Assembly: GCA_900321635.1 (NCBI GenBank)
Contig: ONWV01000011.1
Coordinates: 1 to 32,832 of the forward strand
Source: an uncultured Spirochaetaceae bacterium
Lineage (GTDB): Bacteria; Spirochaetota; Spirochaetia; Sphaerochaetales; Sphaerochaetaceae
Direction: 5' to 3'
DNA: 32,832 nucleotides
This document shows, piece by piece, positions 16,618 through 26,185 of this stretch; the first letter of the stretch is position 1, and each line of letters starts with the position of its first letter. A model generated the notes under the pieces. The model ran no database searches, had not been told where the DNA came from, and worked only from the letters and a program-made list of their open reading frames with translations. A program made the translations under genes and the position numbers.

Positions 16618-17877
16618 GTGCTTATTGATATTACCATGGCCAATTTCAGGTCAATCAAGGATCCGCAGACAATCTCGTTTGTGGCCCTGAAGGATAAGAG
16701 GATGGACCAGACCAAAATCCAGCTGGTCTCAGACAAGCTCAAGGTACTGAGAACCGCATCGGTTATCGGACCGAACGGAGTAGGAAAGAGTACTGTTGTC
16801 AGAGCTCTTGAGGCAGTCAAGGGTATTGTCATGGCGGACAGCTCCGATGAGAATCCGCTCAAGAGAATCCTTGCAGGATCTCTGTTTGCATACAGTGATG
16901 TGAAAAACCAGCCCGCAGAGTTCACTGTCAGGTTCCTTCTCAGAGAGTATGTTTCGGAAGAGGAGCCCGAGGTTGTGGCAACTTACAGCGTCAAGGCTGA
17001 TCTGGACCACATCTGGGAGGAAAGCCTCTATTACAACTTCGGAACATCCAGAAAGCTCATGTTTGACAGAGTCGCATCAGCAAGCCTGTCGGATGAGGTC
17101 AGCTACAAGGTCCGCTGGGGAAAGCTTTACCGCGGTGACAAGAAGAGAAACGAGAAGGCTGTTGACTGCAGGCACTCGTTCATAAAGAACGCAGCAGACA
17201 AGGGCGGTGACACCTGTTCGGAAGTCTACGACTGGTTTGAGAATGTCCTGGATATTCTTCCCATGGGTGTTGGATCTTCTTCTGAAAAGTATGTGGCTGC
17301 GATGCTCAATGCTCATCCTGCATGGAAGGAGCAGCTTATCAACTTCTTCTGGAGCATGGACGTCACCGACATCAGAGACATCAGAGTCGGTTCCAACAAG
17401 GACGGAAAGTTCGTCCAGTCAAATGACGGCGACATGGTGTTCTTCGTCCATACCAACACAAAGGCTGCTATGTTCAGCCCGTACGGAAAGGAGAGTCTTT
17501 CACTCAAGAGACTTTCGCTTCTGGCTCTTGCCTTCTTCGAGGCCTTCACAAAGGCCAAGGTCCTGGTTGTGGATGACTACGGAATGTTCCTGCATCCTGA
17601 GGTCCTTATTTATCTTACAAGCGTCTTCACAAACGGCTGTAAGCGTGCAAGCCAGCTGATTGCAGTTGACTGCAACCCGACACTGCTGGAAGACGGTCTT
17701 CTCAGAAGAGACGGCATCTACTTCGCAGAGAAGGACAGCATCGGCTCCACAGTCTACTATCCGCTCAGCAACTTCAGAATCGGCCCGAGCGGCAAGACCC
17801 GTGCTATGTATGAAAGCGGCGCATTCGGTGCACTGCCCATCACAAGCGAATTCCGCTTCGTAAACGAGGAGGCATGA
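16618..17877 (+). CDS. RloA/AbiL-like ATPase with altered active-site residues
   Basis: The 419-residue protein fits the RloA (AAA_15-like) family: MLIDITMANFRSIKDPQTISF at the start (shown split here as ANFRSIKDPQTISF), Walker A GPNGVGKST at 51-59, Walker B VLVVDDYGMFLHPE near 315, and the LLRRDGIYFAEKD end. RloA normally works with RloB in phage-exclusion (AbiL-type) systems. Two departures stand out. The Walker B glutamate is Asp, and the region aligned to the family's TTHDTNLL reads VDCNPTLL, losing the switch His. GTG 16618 is the start because AAAGGAGG lies 5 bases upstream. It is followed after one base by the RloB-like gene. Codon use is like housekeeping neighbours. Confidence 0.8.
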   Translation: MLIDITMANFRSIKDPQTISFVALKDKRMDQTKIQLVSDKLKVLRTASVIGPNGVGKSTVVRALEAVKGIVMADSSDENPLKRILAGSLFAYSDVKNQPAEFTVRFLLREYVSEEEPEVVATYSVKADLDHIWEESLYYNFGTSRKLMFDRVASASLSDEVSYKVRWGKLYRGDKKRNEKAVDCRHSFIKNAADKGGDTCSEVYDWFENVLDILPMGVGSSSEKYVAAMLNAHPAWKEQLINFFWSMDVTDIRDIRVGSNKDGKFVQSNDGDMVFFVHTNTKAAMFSPYGKESLSLKRLSLLALAFFEAFTKAKVLVVDDYGMFLHPEVLIYLTSVFTNGCKRASQLIAVDCNPTLLEDGLLRRDGIYFAEKDSIGSTVYYPLSNFRIGPSGKTRAMYESGAFGALPITSEFRFVNEEA

Positions 17878-17878
17878 C

Positions 17879-18508
17879 ATGACCAGAAAGAGAACTCCGA
17901 TTCTTCCGAAGAAGACAATACTCATCGCAACAGCAGACACTGCTATGGCCGCATATTTCTCTCGAGTCAGAAAAGACTGCAGATACGGCAACATGACGGT
18001 GCAGTACATTCCTGCAGACACTCTTGATGAGCTTATCAAGGCAACCGGAAAGGCCAGAATCGCCGGAAAGTTCGCCTCTGCATGGGCACTGTTCTCCCTG
18101 TCGGAATTCAAGCTCAAGCCTGCCGACATCAAAGCCGCCCAGGGCCTTGCTGATTCCAGAAAGGTTAAGCTCGGCTGGGTTGCTCCAAACCTCAGCCTGT
18201 GGCTCTTCCTGCACCTCAAGGCACTGAATGTCTATGTGGACAATGCCGCACAGCTTGATCAGGCTCTTGCAAAGGTTTTCCCGGGTTACGAGCCTACTGC
18301 AGAGTTCCTTACCAACGAAGGCCAGGACATCCATCTCAGACTGTTCTCCTCGTTCAGCAAGGCAGTTCTGAACTCCGGTGATTACAACAAAATCGCAGAG
18401 AAGAAGACAGGTGTTGCCGCAACAAGCTTCCCGCTTCTTTATGAGGACATAAAGGAGCTGTGCGGAGAGGCTGATCTGTCTCACAACCAGAAGCTTCTGG
18501 CAAAGTAA
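17879..18508 (+). CDS. RloB-like protein lacking expected catalytic acids
   Basis: The 209-residue product follows the ATPase by one base, with GAGGAGG as ribosome site. Its pattern matches RloB (AbiLii), a Toprim-like partner: TILIATADTAMAAYFSRVRKD aligned with the family's ILIVCEGxxTEPxYF, then WALFSLSEF for the xVFDxDxF strand, and VAPNLSLWLFLHL for the SNPSFELWLLLH motif. The family's Glu becomes Ala-Asp and the DxD becomes SLS, so nuclease chemistry looks lost while the fold landmarks remain. The family call rests on order, context and the LWLFLHL motif and is less certain than that of the ATPase. It is directly followed by the LuxR gene. Confidence 0.6.
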   Translation: MTRKRTPILPKKTILIATADTAMAAYFSRVRKDCRYGNMTVQYIPADTLDELIKATGKARIAGKFASAWALFSLSEFKLKPADIKAAQGLADSRKVKLGWVAPNLSLWLFLHLKALNVYVDNAAQLDQALAKVFPGYEPTAEFLTNEGQDIHLRLFSSFSKAVLNSGDYNKIAEKKTGVAATSFPLLYEDIKELCGEADLSHNQKLLAK

Positions 18509-19411
18509 ATGAACGGACTACTGCTGTTCACATACACAACTTCGATAGCCGTCGCATGCATGGCATTGGCGCTTTCGATAGCCTCACATATTCTCCATAG
18601 GACAGCCTGGAGCGGCAGGTACATTGTCTTCCAGAGCTGTCTTATCGGAATCATGGTCCTGTTTATGGCCGCAAAGCTCTCGCTGTTCTTCCTGCCAGAG
18701 AGTATCTCGGTCATGATCAACTACATATTCGAGACCGTGACCATGGCCAGCATGGCATTTGTCATTGTGTTTCTGCCGTACTTCCTAAGCTGGGTCATAG
18801 CCAAGCCGTGGGGAAGGCGGCAGACACTGCGCTTCTATCCTGTGGCATTTTCGTACTTCGGCCTGGGTCTTGCTTCTCAGATTGTAAACGATCCCTCGTT
18901 CGGATTCTGGGTGCGCCTGATTCAGACCCTGATGGTTCTGGGTGTCTATGCCTACTGCATCGTGACGCTGTGGGTGAATCTTAAAAGCATCGAGGACCCC
19001 GCTGCAAGGCATATCGCTCTTGCAATCAACATAGTCAGCCTGTCGCTCATTCCGCTTTCAATCTTCGCTCTGTTCTACGAAATAGTTGCGGACTTCAGCT
19101 ATCCGATCTATGTCTTTGCATTCTCCGTGGTGATTGTCGTCTACAACTACATCAGATTTGATCTGGACAGACAGGAAATCGAGAACAAGCCCGAGCTCAG
19201 CTTCGAGAGCCTTTCGAAGTTCAAAATCTCAGAGCGTGAATTCACTGTAGTCCAGCTCATCTGCGAAGGTCTTACCAACAAGGAAATCGCCAACCAGCTG
19301 AACATTTCGGTCAATACCGTAAACAACCATGTTGCGAACATCTTCAGCAAGATGGGAGTGCGGTCCAGAATAGATTTACTCAAAGAGTTGAAGGAAGGCC
19401 CTTGGGCCTGA
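18509..19411 (+). CDS. Seven-helix membrane LuxR-type regulator
   Basis: The 300-residue protein has seven hydrophobic helices in the first 215 residues (for example LLLFTYTTSIAVACMALAL, SCLIGIMVLFMAAKLSLFF, ALAINIVSLSLIPLSIFAL). A cytoplasmic LuxR helix-turn-helix follows: ISEREFTVVQLICEGLTNKE, then IANQLNISVNTVNNHV and FSKMGVRSRIDLL. Membrane-tethered LuxR proteins like this occur in spirochaetes and other bacteria; their signals are mostly unknown. Its ATG touches the RloB-like stop codon (TAAATG), so it belongs to that operon and is likely to control it or be controlled with it. An unlabelled hairpin AGGCCC/GGGCCT lies at the end of the gene without a T-tract. Confidence 0.9.
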   Translation: MNGLLLFTYTTSIAVACMALALSIASHILHRTAWSGRYIVFQSCLIGIMVLFMAAKLSLFFLPESISVMINYIFETVTMASMAFVIVFLPYFLSWVIAKPWGRRQTLRFYPVAFSYFGLGLASQIVNDPSFGFWVRLIQTLMVLGVYAYCIVTLWVNLKSIEDPAARHIALAINIVSLSLIPLSIFALFYEIVADFSYPIYVFAFSVVIVVYNYIRFDLDRQEIENKPELSFESLSKFKISEREFTVVQLICEGLTNKEIANQLNISVNTVNNHVANIFSKMGVRSRIDLLKELKEGPWA

Positions 19412-19454
19412 AAAAACCTGCGGTAGTGTTTTATACTTATATATCCCCTATAAG

Positions 19455-19507
19455 TTGAAAGATTATCTGATTTACTGTAAAACTAAACAGTCATGGGTCT
19501 TCCCATG
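19455..19507 (+). promoter_or_regulatory. gltX operon promoter and 5' leader hairpin
   Basis: TTGAAA (19455-19460), a 17-bp spacer and TAAAAC (19478-19483) form a plausible promoter. Transcription would start near 19490. The arms CATGGG (19492-19497) and CCCATG (19502-19507) then form a 6-bp stem with a 4-base loop, two bases before the GGAG ribosome site at 19509-19512. The hairpin would lie at the very 5' end of the mRNA and may stabilise it or tune translation. No T-box is visible. Confidence 0.5.
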
Positions 19508-19518
19508 TGGAGTTTACT

Positions 19519-20994
19519 ATGGAAGTCAGAGTCAGATACGCACCATCCCCAACCGGGCTTCAGCACATCGGCGGGGTCAGGACAGCACTTTTCAACTACT
19601 TCTTCGCCAAGTCAAACGGCGGAAAGTTCATACTCAGAGTCGAGGATACGGACCGTGAGCGCTACAGCGATGAGTCTCTTCAGGACCTGTACGACACACT
19701 CGACTGGCTTGGAATCAAATGGGACGAGGGCCCTGTTGTAGGCGGCCCCTGCGGACCTTATATCCAGAGCGAGCGTTTTTCCATCTATCAGGAATATGCC
19801 AAGAAGCTTGTCGAGATGGGTAAGGCCTATTACTGCTATTGCTCGGCCGAAAGGCTCGAGGCCCTAAGGCAGAAGCAGATTGAGGAAAAGAGTCCGGTCC
19901 AGGGCTATGACGGACATTGCAGAAACCTCACCGCAGAGCAGAGAGCTGAGCTTGAGGCCCAGGGCATCAAGCCTGTTATCAGACTCAAGGTTCCAAGAGA
20001 GGGCAGTACAACATTCCATGATGTCCTGATGGGAGATATCACCAGAGACAACAAGGATATCAGCCCAGATCCGGTTCTGCTTAAGTCTGACGGCTTTCCG
20101 ACATACCACCTGGCCAATGTCATCGATGACCATATGATGGGCATCACCCACATAATGAGGGCTCAGGAGTGGATTCCGTCAGGACCGCTTCATGTGCTTC
20201 TTTACCAGGCATTCGGATGGGAGATTCCGACATACTGCCATCTTCCCATGGTCATGGGAAATGACGGCCACAAGCTTTCAAAGCGCCATGGCTCGACAAG
20301 TGTCAGGGATTTCAGAAAGAAAGGCTATCTGCCTGAGGCACTGCTTAACTACGTGAGCCTTGTCGGATGGTCCTATGACGGAGAAAAGGAATTCTTCTCA
20401 CGTGAGGAGCTTGAAAAGTGCTTCTCGCTGGAGAAGATCAACAAGGCTCCGGGAGTCTTTGACTATCAGAAGCTTGACTGGTTCAACGCCCAGTACATCA
20501 GGCGCAAGTCCGATTCGGAACTTGCAGACCTTCTGATGCCTTATCTTGTTGAGGCAGGTCTTCTGGAAGAAGGTGCCAAGGACCGTCTTCTTGCCTTTGT
20601 TCCTGGAATCAAGGACAGAATCACACTGCTTTCTGATGTGGTTCCGATGGCCTCGTTTGTCAAGGACAGCGGAGAACCTGAGGCATCTCTTCTGATTCCG
20701 AAGAAGATGGATGCAACAGGCACACTTGATGCCCTGAAGCATGTCTATGACACGGTTAAAGTCGGTCTTGAGGCCGGAAAGAATGACGAAGAACTTCAGC
20801 AGGACCTTATGGATCTTGCCACGAAGCTCGGAATCAAGAACGCCGGTGTATTCAACCCGCTCAGAACGGCAGTCACCGGAATGGCGGTAAGCCCACCGCC
20901 TTTCAGCTGCATAAGGCTGTTGGGCAAAGAAGAGTCGTACAGACGTATTGAGCGCGCAATTTCAGTGCTCGAGAAGGAGATAGAGAATGTCTGA
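19519..20994 (+). CDS. gltX: Glutamyl-tRNA synthetase
   Basis: The 491-residue class I synthetase begins MEVRVRYAPSPTGLQHIGG, with the HIGH-type motif (HIGG) at residues 16-19. HKLSKRHGS near 250 is the KMSKS loop. EDTDRERYSDES, YHLANVIDDHMMGITHIMRA and the C-terminal anticodon domain complete it; the length is normal. GGAG at 19509-19512 selects ATG 19519 rather than the in-frame GTG at 19507. It heads a three-synthetase operon and overlaps glyS by 8 bases. Whether it is specific for tRNA-Glu or also charges tRNA-Gln (requiring GatCAB) cannot be told here. Confidence 0.97.
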   Translation: MEVRVRYAPSPTGLQHIGGVRTALFNYFFAKSNGGKFILRVEDTDRERYSDESLQDLYDTLDWLGIKWDEGPVVGGPCGPYIQSERFSIYQEYAKKLVEMGKAYYCYCSAERLEALRQKQIEEKSPVQGYDGHCRNLTAEQRAELEAQGIKPVIRLKVPREGSTTFHDVLMGDITRDNKDISPDPVLLKSDGFPTYHLANVIDDHMMGITHIMRAQEWIPSGPLHVLLYQAFGWEIPTYCHLPMVMGNDGHKLSKRHGSTSVRDFRKKGYLPEALLNYVSLVGWSYDGEKEFFSREELEKCFSLEKINKAPGVFDYQKLDWFNAQYIRRKSDSELADLLMPYLVEAGLLEEGAKDRLLAFVPGIKDRITLLSDVVPMASFVKDSGEPEASLLIPKKMDATGTLDALKHVYDTVKVGLEAGKNDEELQQDLMDLATKLGIKNAGVFNPLRTAVTGMAVSPPPFSCIRLLGKEESYRRIERAISVLEKEIENV

Positions 20995-22315
20995 AGTAAC
21001 AATGGATAAAATCGTATCACTCTGTAGAAGACGTGGATTCATTTTCCAGAGCAGTGAGATATACGGGGGACTCAACGGAGCCTACGACTACGGTCCGCTC
21101 GGAGTCCAGCTCAAGAACAACATCCGTGACCTGTGGTGGAAGGAGATGACCCAGCTGCACGACAACATCGTTGGACTGGACGCATCCATTCTCATGCACT
21201 CCAGAGTCTGGGAGGCCAGCGGCCATGTCAGCAACTTCACCGACCCGATGGTCGACTGCAAGCAGTGCAAGAGCCGTTTCAGAGCAGACCAGATTGACCT
21301 GAACGCACCATGTCCTGTATGCGGAAACAAGGGAACATTCACAGCCCCCAGAAACTTCAACCTGATGTTCGCAACACACATCGGAGCCGATGTCGATGCC
21401 GCATCAACAATCTATCTCAGACCTGAGACCGCTCAGGGTATCTACGTTGATTTCAAGAACGTAGTCTCATCCTCACGTGTCAAAGTTCCGTTCGGAATCG
21501 CACAGGTCGGAAAGAGCTTCAGAAACGAAATCACAACCAAGAACTTCATCTTCCGCTCATGTGAGTTCGAGCAGATGGAGATGCAGTGGTTCTGCAAGCC
21601 TGGTACGGATGAGCAGTGGTTCCCGTACTGGAGAGAGCAGAGAATGAACTTCTACGTCAACAAGCTCGGCATCCATCCTGAGCACCTCAGATGGCACCAG
21701 CACGGACCGGATGAGCTTGCCTTCTATGCCAAGGATGCATATGACATCCAGTTCCTCTTCCCGATGGGATGGCAGGAGCTGGAGGGCGTCCACAGCAGAA
21801 CAGACTACGATCTGACACAGCATCAGAAGTTCTCAGGCAAGGATATGACATATCTCGATCCGGAGACAAACGAGAAGTACATTCCGTATGTCGTCGAGAC
21901 TTCCGCAGGTCTTACCAGAAACGTCCTCATGGCTCTTTCCGATGCCTATGACGAGGAGCAGGTGGAGGAAGGAGATGTCAGAACAGTCCTGCACTTCCAT
22001 CCGTCCGTTGCACCGGTTACCGTCGCAGTTCTTCCTCTTGTCAAGAAAGACGGTCTTGCAGAGTATGCATCAAAGCTTGAGCATGAGCTCAGAGACGAGT
22101 TCGTCACATTCTACGACCAGAGCGCTGCCATCGGCCGCCGCTACCGCAGACAGGACGAGATCGGAACTCCTTACTGCGTGACTGTCGACTATGACACACT
22201 TACAGACAACACTGTGACCCTGCGTTTCCGCGATTCAATGGAGCAGGTCAGAGTTCCTGTTTCTGAGCTTGTGGCAACAATCAAGAAAGCTACAAAAGAG
22301 TACAAGAGAGTATAA
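20987..22315 (+). CDS. glyS: Glycyl-tRNA synthetase, single-chain alpha2 type
   Basis: The 442-residue product is the homodimeric class II enzyme found in Gram-positives, spirochaetes and eukaryotes, not the alpha2beta2 type of Proteobacteria. GLNGAYDYGPLGVQLKNN is the N-terminal family signature. RPETAQGIYVDFKNV and GKSFRNEIT (motif 2 region) follow, as does SAGLTRNVLMAL (motif 3). A zinc-finger-like CKQCKSRF..CPVCG insertion is present near residues 85-105. The C-terminal anticodon domain starts near APVTVAVLPL. It is shorter than many relatives but all motifs are present. Translational coupling to gltX is indicated by the 8-base overlap with AAGGAG inside gltX. Confidence 0.97.
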   Translation: MSEVTMDKIVSLCRRRGFIFQSSEIYGGLNGAYDYGPLGVQLKNNIRDLWWKEMTQLHDNIVGLDASILMHSRVWEASGHVSNFTDPMVDCKQCKSRFRADQIDLNAPCPVCGNKGTFTAPRNFNLMFATHIGADVDAASTIYLRPETAQGIYVDFKNVVSSSRVKVPFGIAQVGKSFRNEITTKNFIFRSCEFEQMEMQWFCKPGTDEQWFPYWREQRMNFYVNKLGIHPEHLRWHQHGPDELAFYAKDAYDIQFLFPMGWQELEGVHSRTDYDLTQHQKFSGKDMTYLDPETNEKYIPYVVETSAGLTRNVLMALSDAYDEEQVEEGDVRTVLHFHPSVAPVTVAVLPLVKKDGLAEYASKLEHELRDEFVTFYDQSAAIGRRYRRQDEIGTPYCVTVDYDTLTDNTVTLRFRDSMEQVRVPVSELVATIKKATKEYKRV

Positions 22316-22329
22316 GGTTAGGTAATCAT

Positions 22330-23562
22330 ATGAACAAAGCACTTCAGGTTCTGATTGACAGAGGTTTTGTCAAAGACTGCACAAACTTTGACGGCCTTTC
22401 GGATCTGATGGACAAAGGCCCTGTGACATTCTACTGCGGAACCGACCCGACAGGTCCGTCTCTTCACGTAGGTCACATCGTCCCGTTCTTTGCCATGCAC
22501 CATCTTCAGCAGTTCGGTCATAAGCCGCTGGCCCTTGTCGGCGGCGGAACGGGTCTTATCGGAGACCCCTCGGGAAAGACCGAGATGCGCAAGATTCTTC
22601 CTCCCGAGACTATCGCGGAGAACGCAAAGCGCATCGCATCCCAGCTTGCCAAGGTCGTGAACTTCGATGAAGTTCCGCCACAGGGCTACGGACAGGGCAG
22701 AATCGTCAACAACGCCGACTGGCTTGTGAATCTGAACTATATCGAGTTCCTCAGGGACGTAGGTCGTTATTTTTCCGTCAACAGGATGCTGACATTCGAA
22801 GGAGTCAAGCAGCGCCTTGAGCGCGGTCTGTCCTTCATCGAGTTCAACTACCAGCTCCTTCAGTCATACGACTACTACATGCTCTTTAAAAACTACGGCA
22901 ACCGCCTTCAGATCGGCGGAGCCGACCAGTGGGGTAACATCGTAGCCGGAATCGACCTGATTCAGAGAATGGGCGGTCCGGAGTGCTTCGGACTTACCTT
23001 CAACCTGATCATGCGCGCCGACGGAAAGAAGATGGGAAAGAGCGAGCAGGGTGCTGTCTTCCTTGATCCTCAGCTTTACAGTCCGTACGACTTCTACCAG
23101 TATTGGAGAAACGTCGCCGATGCCGATGCCATCAAGTTCATGAAGCTGTTCACATTCATGGATCTGGACGAGATTGCCCAGTACGATGATCCGAAGCGCA
23201 ACATCAACGATGCCAAGGCAAAGCTCGCCTATGAAATCACCAAGATCATCCACGGTCAGGAAGAGGCCGACAAGGCAGTAGCCGGAGCCAAAGCTGCATT
23301 CAGCGGCTCAGGCGACAGAAGCAACATGCCCACAGTCGAAATCGAACTCGGCGACGGCAAGGGTGTTCTGGATCTGTTCTTTGAGGCAAAGCTCTGCGCC
23401 ACCAAGAGTGATGTACGTCGTCTGATCGAGCAGGGCGGATGCATCATCGATGAGAAGAAGATCTCAGATCCCAAGACCATCATCACAAAATCTGATGCAA
23501 AGGACGGGGAGCTGATTCTCAGGGCAGGTAAGAAGCGCTTTATGAGAGTTATTGTTAAATAA
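22330..23562 (+). CDS. tyrS: Tyrosyl-tRNA synthetase
   Basis: The 410-residue class I enzyme contains CGTDPTGPSLHVGHIVPF, with the HIGH-type motif HVGH, GGGTGLIGDPSGK, QIGGADQWGNIVAG (tyrosine-binding loop) and KKMGKSEQGAVFL, the KMSKS loop. A C-terminal S4-like RNA-binding domain (CATKSDVRRLIEQGG) closes the protein. This is the longer bacterial TyrRS class with GADQWGN and KMGKS (TyrZ-like) rather than the E. coli type. It starts 14 bases after glyS and is the last gene of the synthetase operon, followed by a strong terminator. Confidence 0.96.
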   Translation: MNKALQVLIDRGFVKDCTNFDGLSDLMDKGPVTFYCGTDPTGPSLHVGHIVPFFAMHHLQQFGHKPLALVGGGTGLIGDPSGKTEMRKILPPETIAENAKRIASQLAKVVNFDEVPPQGYGQGRIVNNADWLVNLNYIEFLRDVGRYFSVNRMLTFEGVKQRLERGLSFIEFNYQLLQSYDYYMLFKNYGNRLQIGGADQWGNIVAGIDLIQRMGGPECFGLTFNLIMRADGKKMGKSEQGAVFLDPQLYSPYDFYQYWRNVADADAIKFMKLFTFMDLDEIAQYDDPKRNINDAKAKLAYEITKIIHGQEEADKAVAGAKAAFSGSGDRSNMPTVEIELGDGKGVLDLFFEAKLCATKSDVRRLIEQGGCIIDEKKISDPKTIITKSDAKDGELILRAGKKRFMRVIVK

Positions 23563-23582
23563 CGATTTATTAAAGAAAACCA

Positions 23583-23608
23583 CGAGGGGCACTGCCCCTC
23601 GTTTTTTT
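23583..23608 (+). terminator. Rho-independent terminator after tyrS
   Basis: CGAGGGGC (23583-23590) and GCCCCTCG (23594-23601) form an 8-bp GC-rich stem with a 3-base loop, followed by seven T (23602-23608). It ends the synthetase operon. The T-tract overlaps the stop codon of the convergent mntP; on that strand the hairpin is followed by TGG rather than T, so it works mainly for tyrS. Confidence 0.95.
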
Positions 23609-24197
23609 ATAGGATGCCCTTCAGGAAAATCTCAAGGCCGATTGCCATGAGGATTATGCCTCCGAGAATAGAAGCCTTTGAGGAGAGCTTTGTTCCGAAT
23701 TTCTTTCCTATGACTAATCCACCAAGGCAGATGAAGTAGGTGATGATTCCGATTATCAGGGCCGAAACCAGTGCCATTGAGGCAGGATACTCTTCGATTG
23801 TGAAGCCTACCGAGAGTGCATCGATTGAAGTTGCAATGCCCTGGATTAACAGCTTTCCCGAACTCAGATTGGCCGTTTCTGTTTCAAGAAAATCATCCTG
23901 CTGCCTGATTCCCTTGATGAGCATTTCGCCTCCGATATAGGTCAGAAGGGCCAGTGCAATCCACGGAATCAGCTTCTCGAATGATGTGAAAAGTTCGACA
24001 ACCTTGTGGACGCAGAACCAGCCTATCATCGGCATCGCAAACTGAAACAGTGAGAAGGTGCCTGCCATAAGGCTCATCCGTCCGATGCCCATTCTGCTCT
24101 CGTTAAGGCCGTTTGCCACAGAGACTGAGAATGCGTCCATGGCAAGACCGATTCCGAGGAGAATGCTGTTCAGAAAGAAGATGAAGCTCCACTGCAT
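23607..24197 (-). CDS. mntP: Manganese efflux pump MntP
   Basis: About 196 residues with six hydrophobic helices, the normal length for MntP (formerly YebN). The two halves repeat the family signature with intramembrane acids: GIGLAMDAFSVSVANGL near the start and QGIATSIDALSVGFTI in the middle. Such proteins export Mn(II) across the inner membrane. The frame could start at TTG 24203, but the ATG at 24197 is more likely because the promoter at 24235-24207 would start transcription only three or so bases before it. The mRNA would then be almost leaderless. A palindrome in the promoter spacer may be a metalloregulator site. Confidence 0.93.
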   Translation of the reverse strand: MQWSFIFFLNSILLGIGLAMDAFSVSVANGLNESRMGIGRMSLMAGTFSLFQFAMPMIGWFCVHKVVELFTSFEKLIPWIALALLTYIGGEMLIKGIRQQDDFLETETANLSSGKLLIQGIATSIDALSVGFTIEEYPASMALVSALIIGIITYFICLGGLVIGKKFGTKLSSKASILGGIILMAIGLEIFLKGIL

Positions 24198-24206
24198 GTC
24201 CAAGAT

Positions 24207-24235
24207 ACTATAATGCTAAAAGCATTCTGTGTTAA
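24207..24235 (-). promoter_or_regulatory. mntP promoter with palindrome in the spacer
   Basis: Minus-strand -35 TTAACA (24235-24230) and -10 TATAGT (24212-24207) are 17 bp apart. The spacer contains AATGCT-AAA-AGCATT (24212-24226), a perfect 6-bp inverted repeat exactly where a repressor would block polymerase. No yybP-type manganese riboswitch is visible, and there is no space for one in the leader. Confidence 0.6.
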
Positions 24236-24244
24236 TATGTTCTC

Positions 24245-25481
<1,237 letters not shown>

Positions 25482-25578
25482 TTCCTTTTGTGAAGAAAGA
25501 TGTTGATTCTCTTTGTTTGATTCATTGTCTGATTCTTTCGGATTATATTTAAGCCAAGAAGATTCGGAGGCTTTAATC

Positions 25579-25932
25579 ATGAAGAAAGTTTCAACAATAA
25601 GCTTGGTTTGTGCGATTGTGCTGATTGTGGCTGCAATCGTTCTCAATGTATTCGGTTTTTCCTACATCAACGGAATGCGCGTCGTAAGGCACGTGGGCTA
25701 CGGCTACATGCAGATGTCTTACTACAACACTTCATCCATGACAGCAACCTGCCTTGGGATGATAATCGCAGGCGGCTTCCTTTTTGTCAGCGGCATCATG
25801 CTCCTTGAGTTTGCAATCAAAACAAGATTCAAAGCACAAAAGTGCTGCCACAAGGCTCCTGAAGCAAAAGCCGAAGAAGACAGCCATTGCTGCTGCAAAG
25901 CTCAGGAAGAGCCTGTAGAACAGAACCAGTAA
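25579..25932 (+). CDS. Small membrane protein with Cys/His-rich tail
   Basis: The 117-residue product starts at ATG 25579 with GGAGG at 25567-25571 region as ribosome site. Two hydrophobic helices (residues about 5-28 and 57-80) flank a short loop containing GYGYMQMSYYN. The cytoplasmic or periplasmic tail of about 35 residues holds CCHKAPEAKAEEDSHCCCK, a cluster of five Cys and two His that could bind a metal ion. I recognise no family. TATATT near 25545 may be a -10 element. Upstream, TGATTC occurs three times at 12-14 base intervals, possibly by chance. A hairpin at 25970-26001 follows the gene. Confidence 0.75.
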   Translation: MKKVSTISLVCAIVLIVAAIVLNVFGFSYINGMRVVRHVGYGYMQMSYYNTSSMTATCLGMIIAGGFLFVSGIMLLEFAIKTRFKAQKCCHKAPEAKAEEDSHCCCKAQEEPVEQNQ

Positions 25933-25969
25933 TCCAACTCCTTTTGGATCAGTTTCTTTTCCCTTTTTA

Positions 25970-26001
25970 TGCTGCCGGTCGGCTAGTTCCCTCCGGCAGC
26001 A
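25970..26001 (+). terminator. Hairpin after the small membrane gene
   Basis: TGCTGCCGG (25970-25978) and CCGGCAGCA (25993-26001) form a 9-bp stem with a 14-base loop, followed by ACCTTTTAC. The T-tract is short, so termination would be modest. Confidence 0.6.
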
Positions 26002-26010
26002 ACCTTTTAC

Positions 26011-26039
26011 TTGCATAAATAATGAAATTAGGATATAAA
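26011..26039 (+). promoter_or_regulatory. tRNA-Arg promoter
   Basis: TTGCAT (26011-26016), a 17-bp spacer and TATAAA (26034-26039) lie 11 bases before the tRNA, so transcription would begin within a few bases of its 5' end. Confidence 0.7.
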
Positions 26040-26050
26040 CTTTAATGCAT

Positions 26051-26124
<74 letters not shown>

Positions 26125-26129
26125 ACGCA

Positions 26130-26161
26130 AAAAGGGACAGGTCTAAAAACCTGTCCCTTTT
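26130..26161 (+). terminator. tRNA-Arg terminator
   Basis: AAAAGGGACAGG (26130-26141) and CCTGTCCCTTTT (26150-26161) form a 12-bp stem with an 8-base loop; the stem ends in A and T runs, so it can stop transcription from either side. Confidence 0.93.
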
Positions 26162-26185
26162 CGTGTTATTGGTGACATGATAGAG

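Noticed and set aside
19397-19425. AGGCCC/GGGCCT hairpin at the end of the LuxR gene as a terminator
   Set aside because: It lies inside the coding end and is followed by A, not T, on the plus strand, and no gene on the minus strand ends there.
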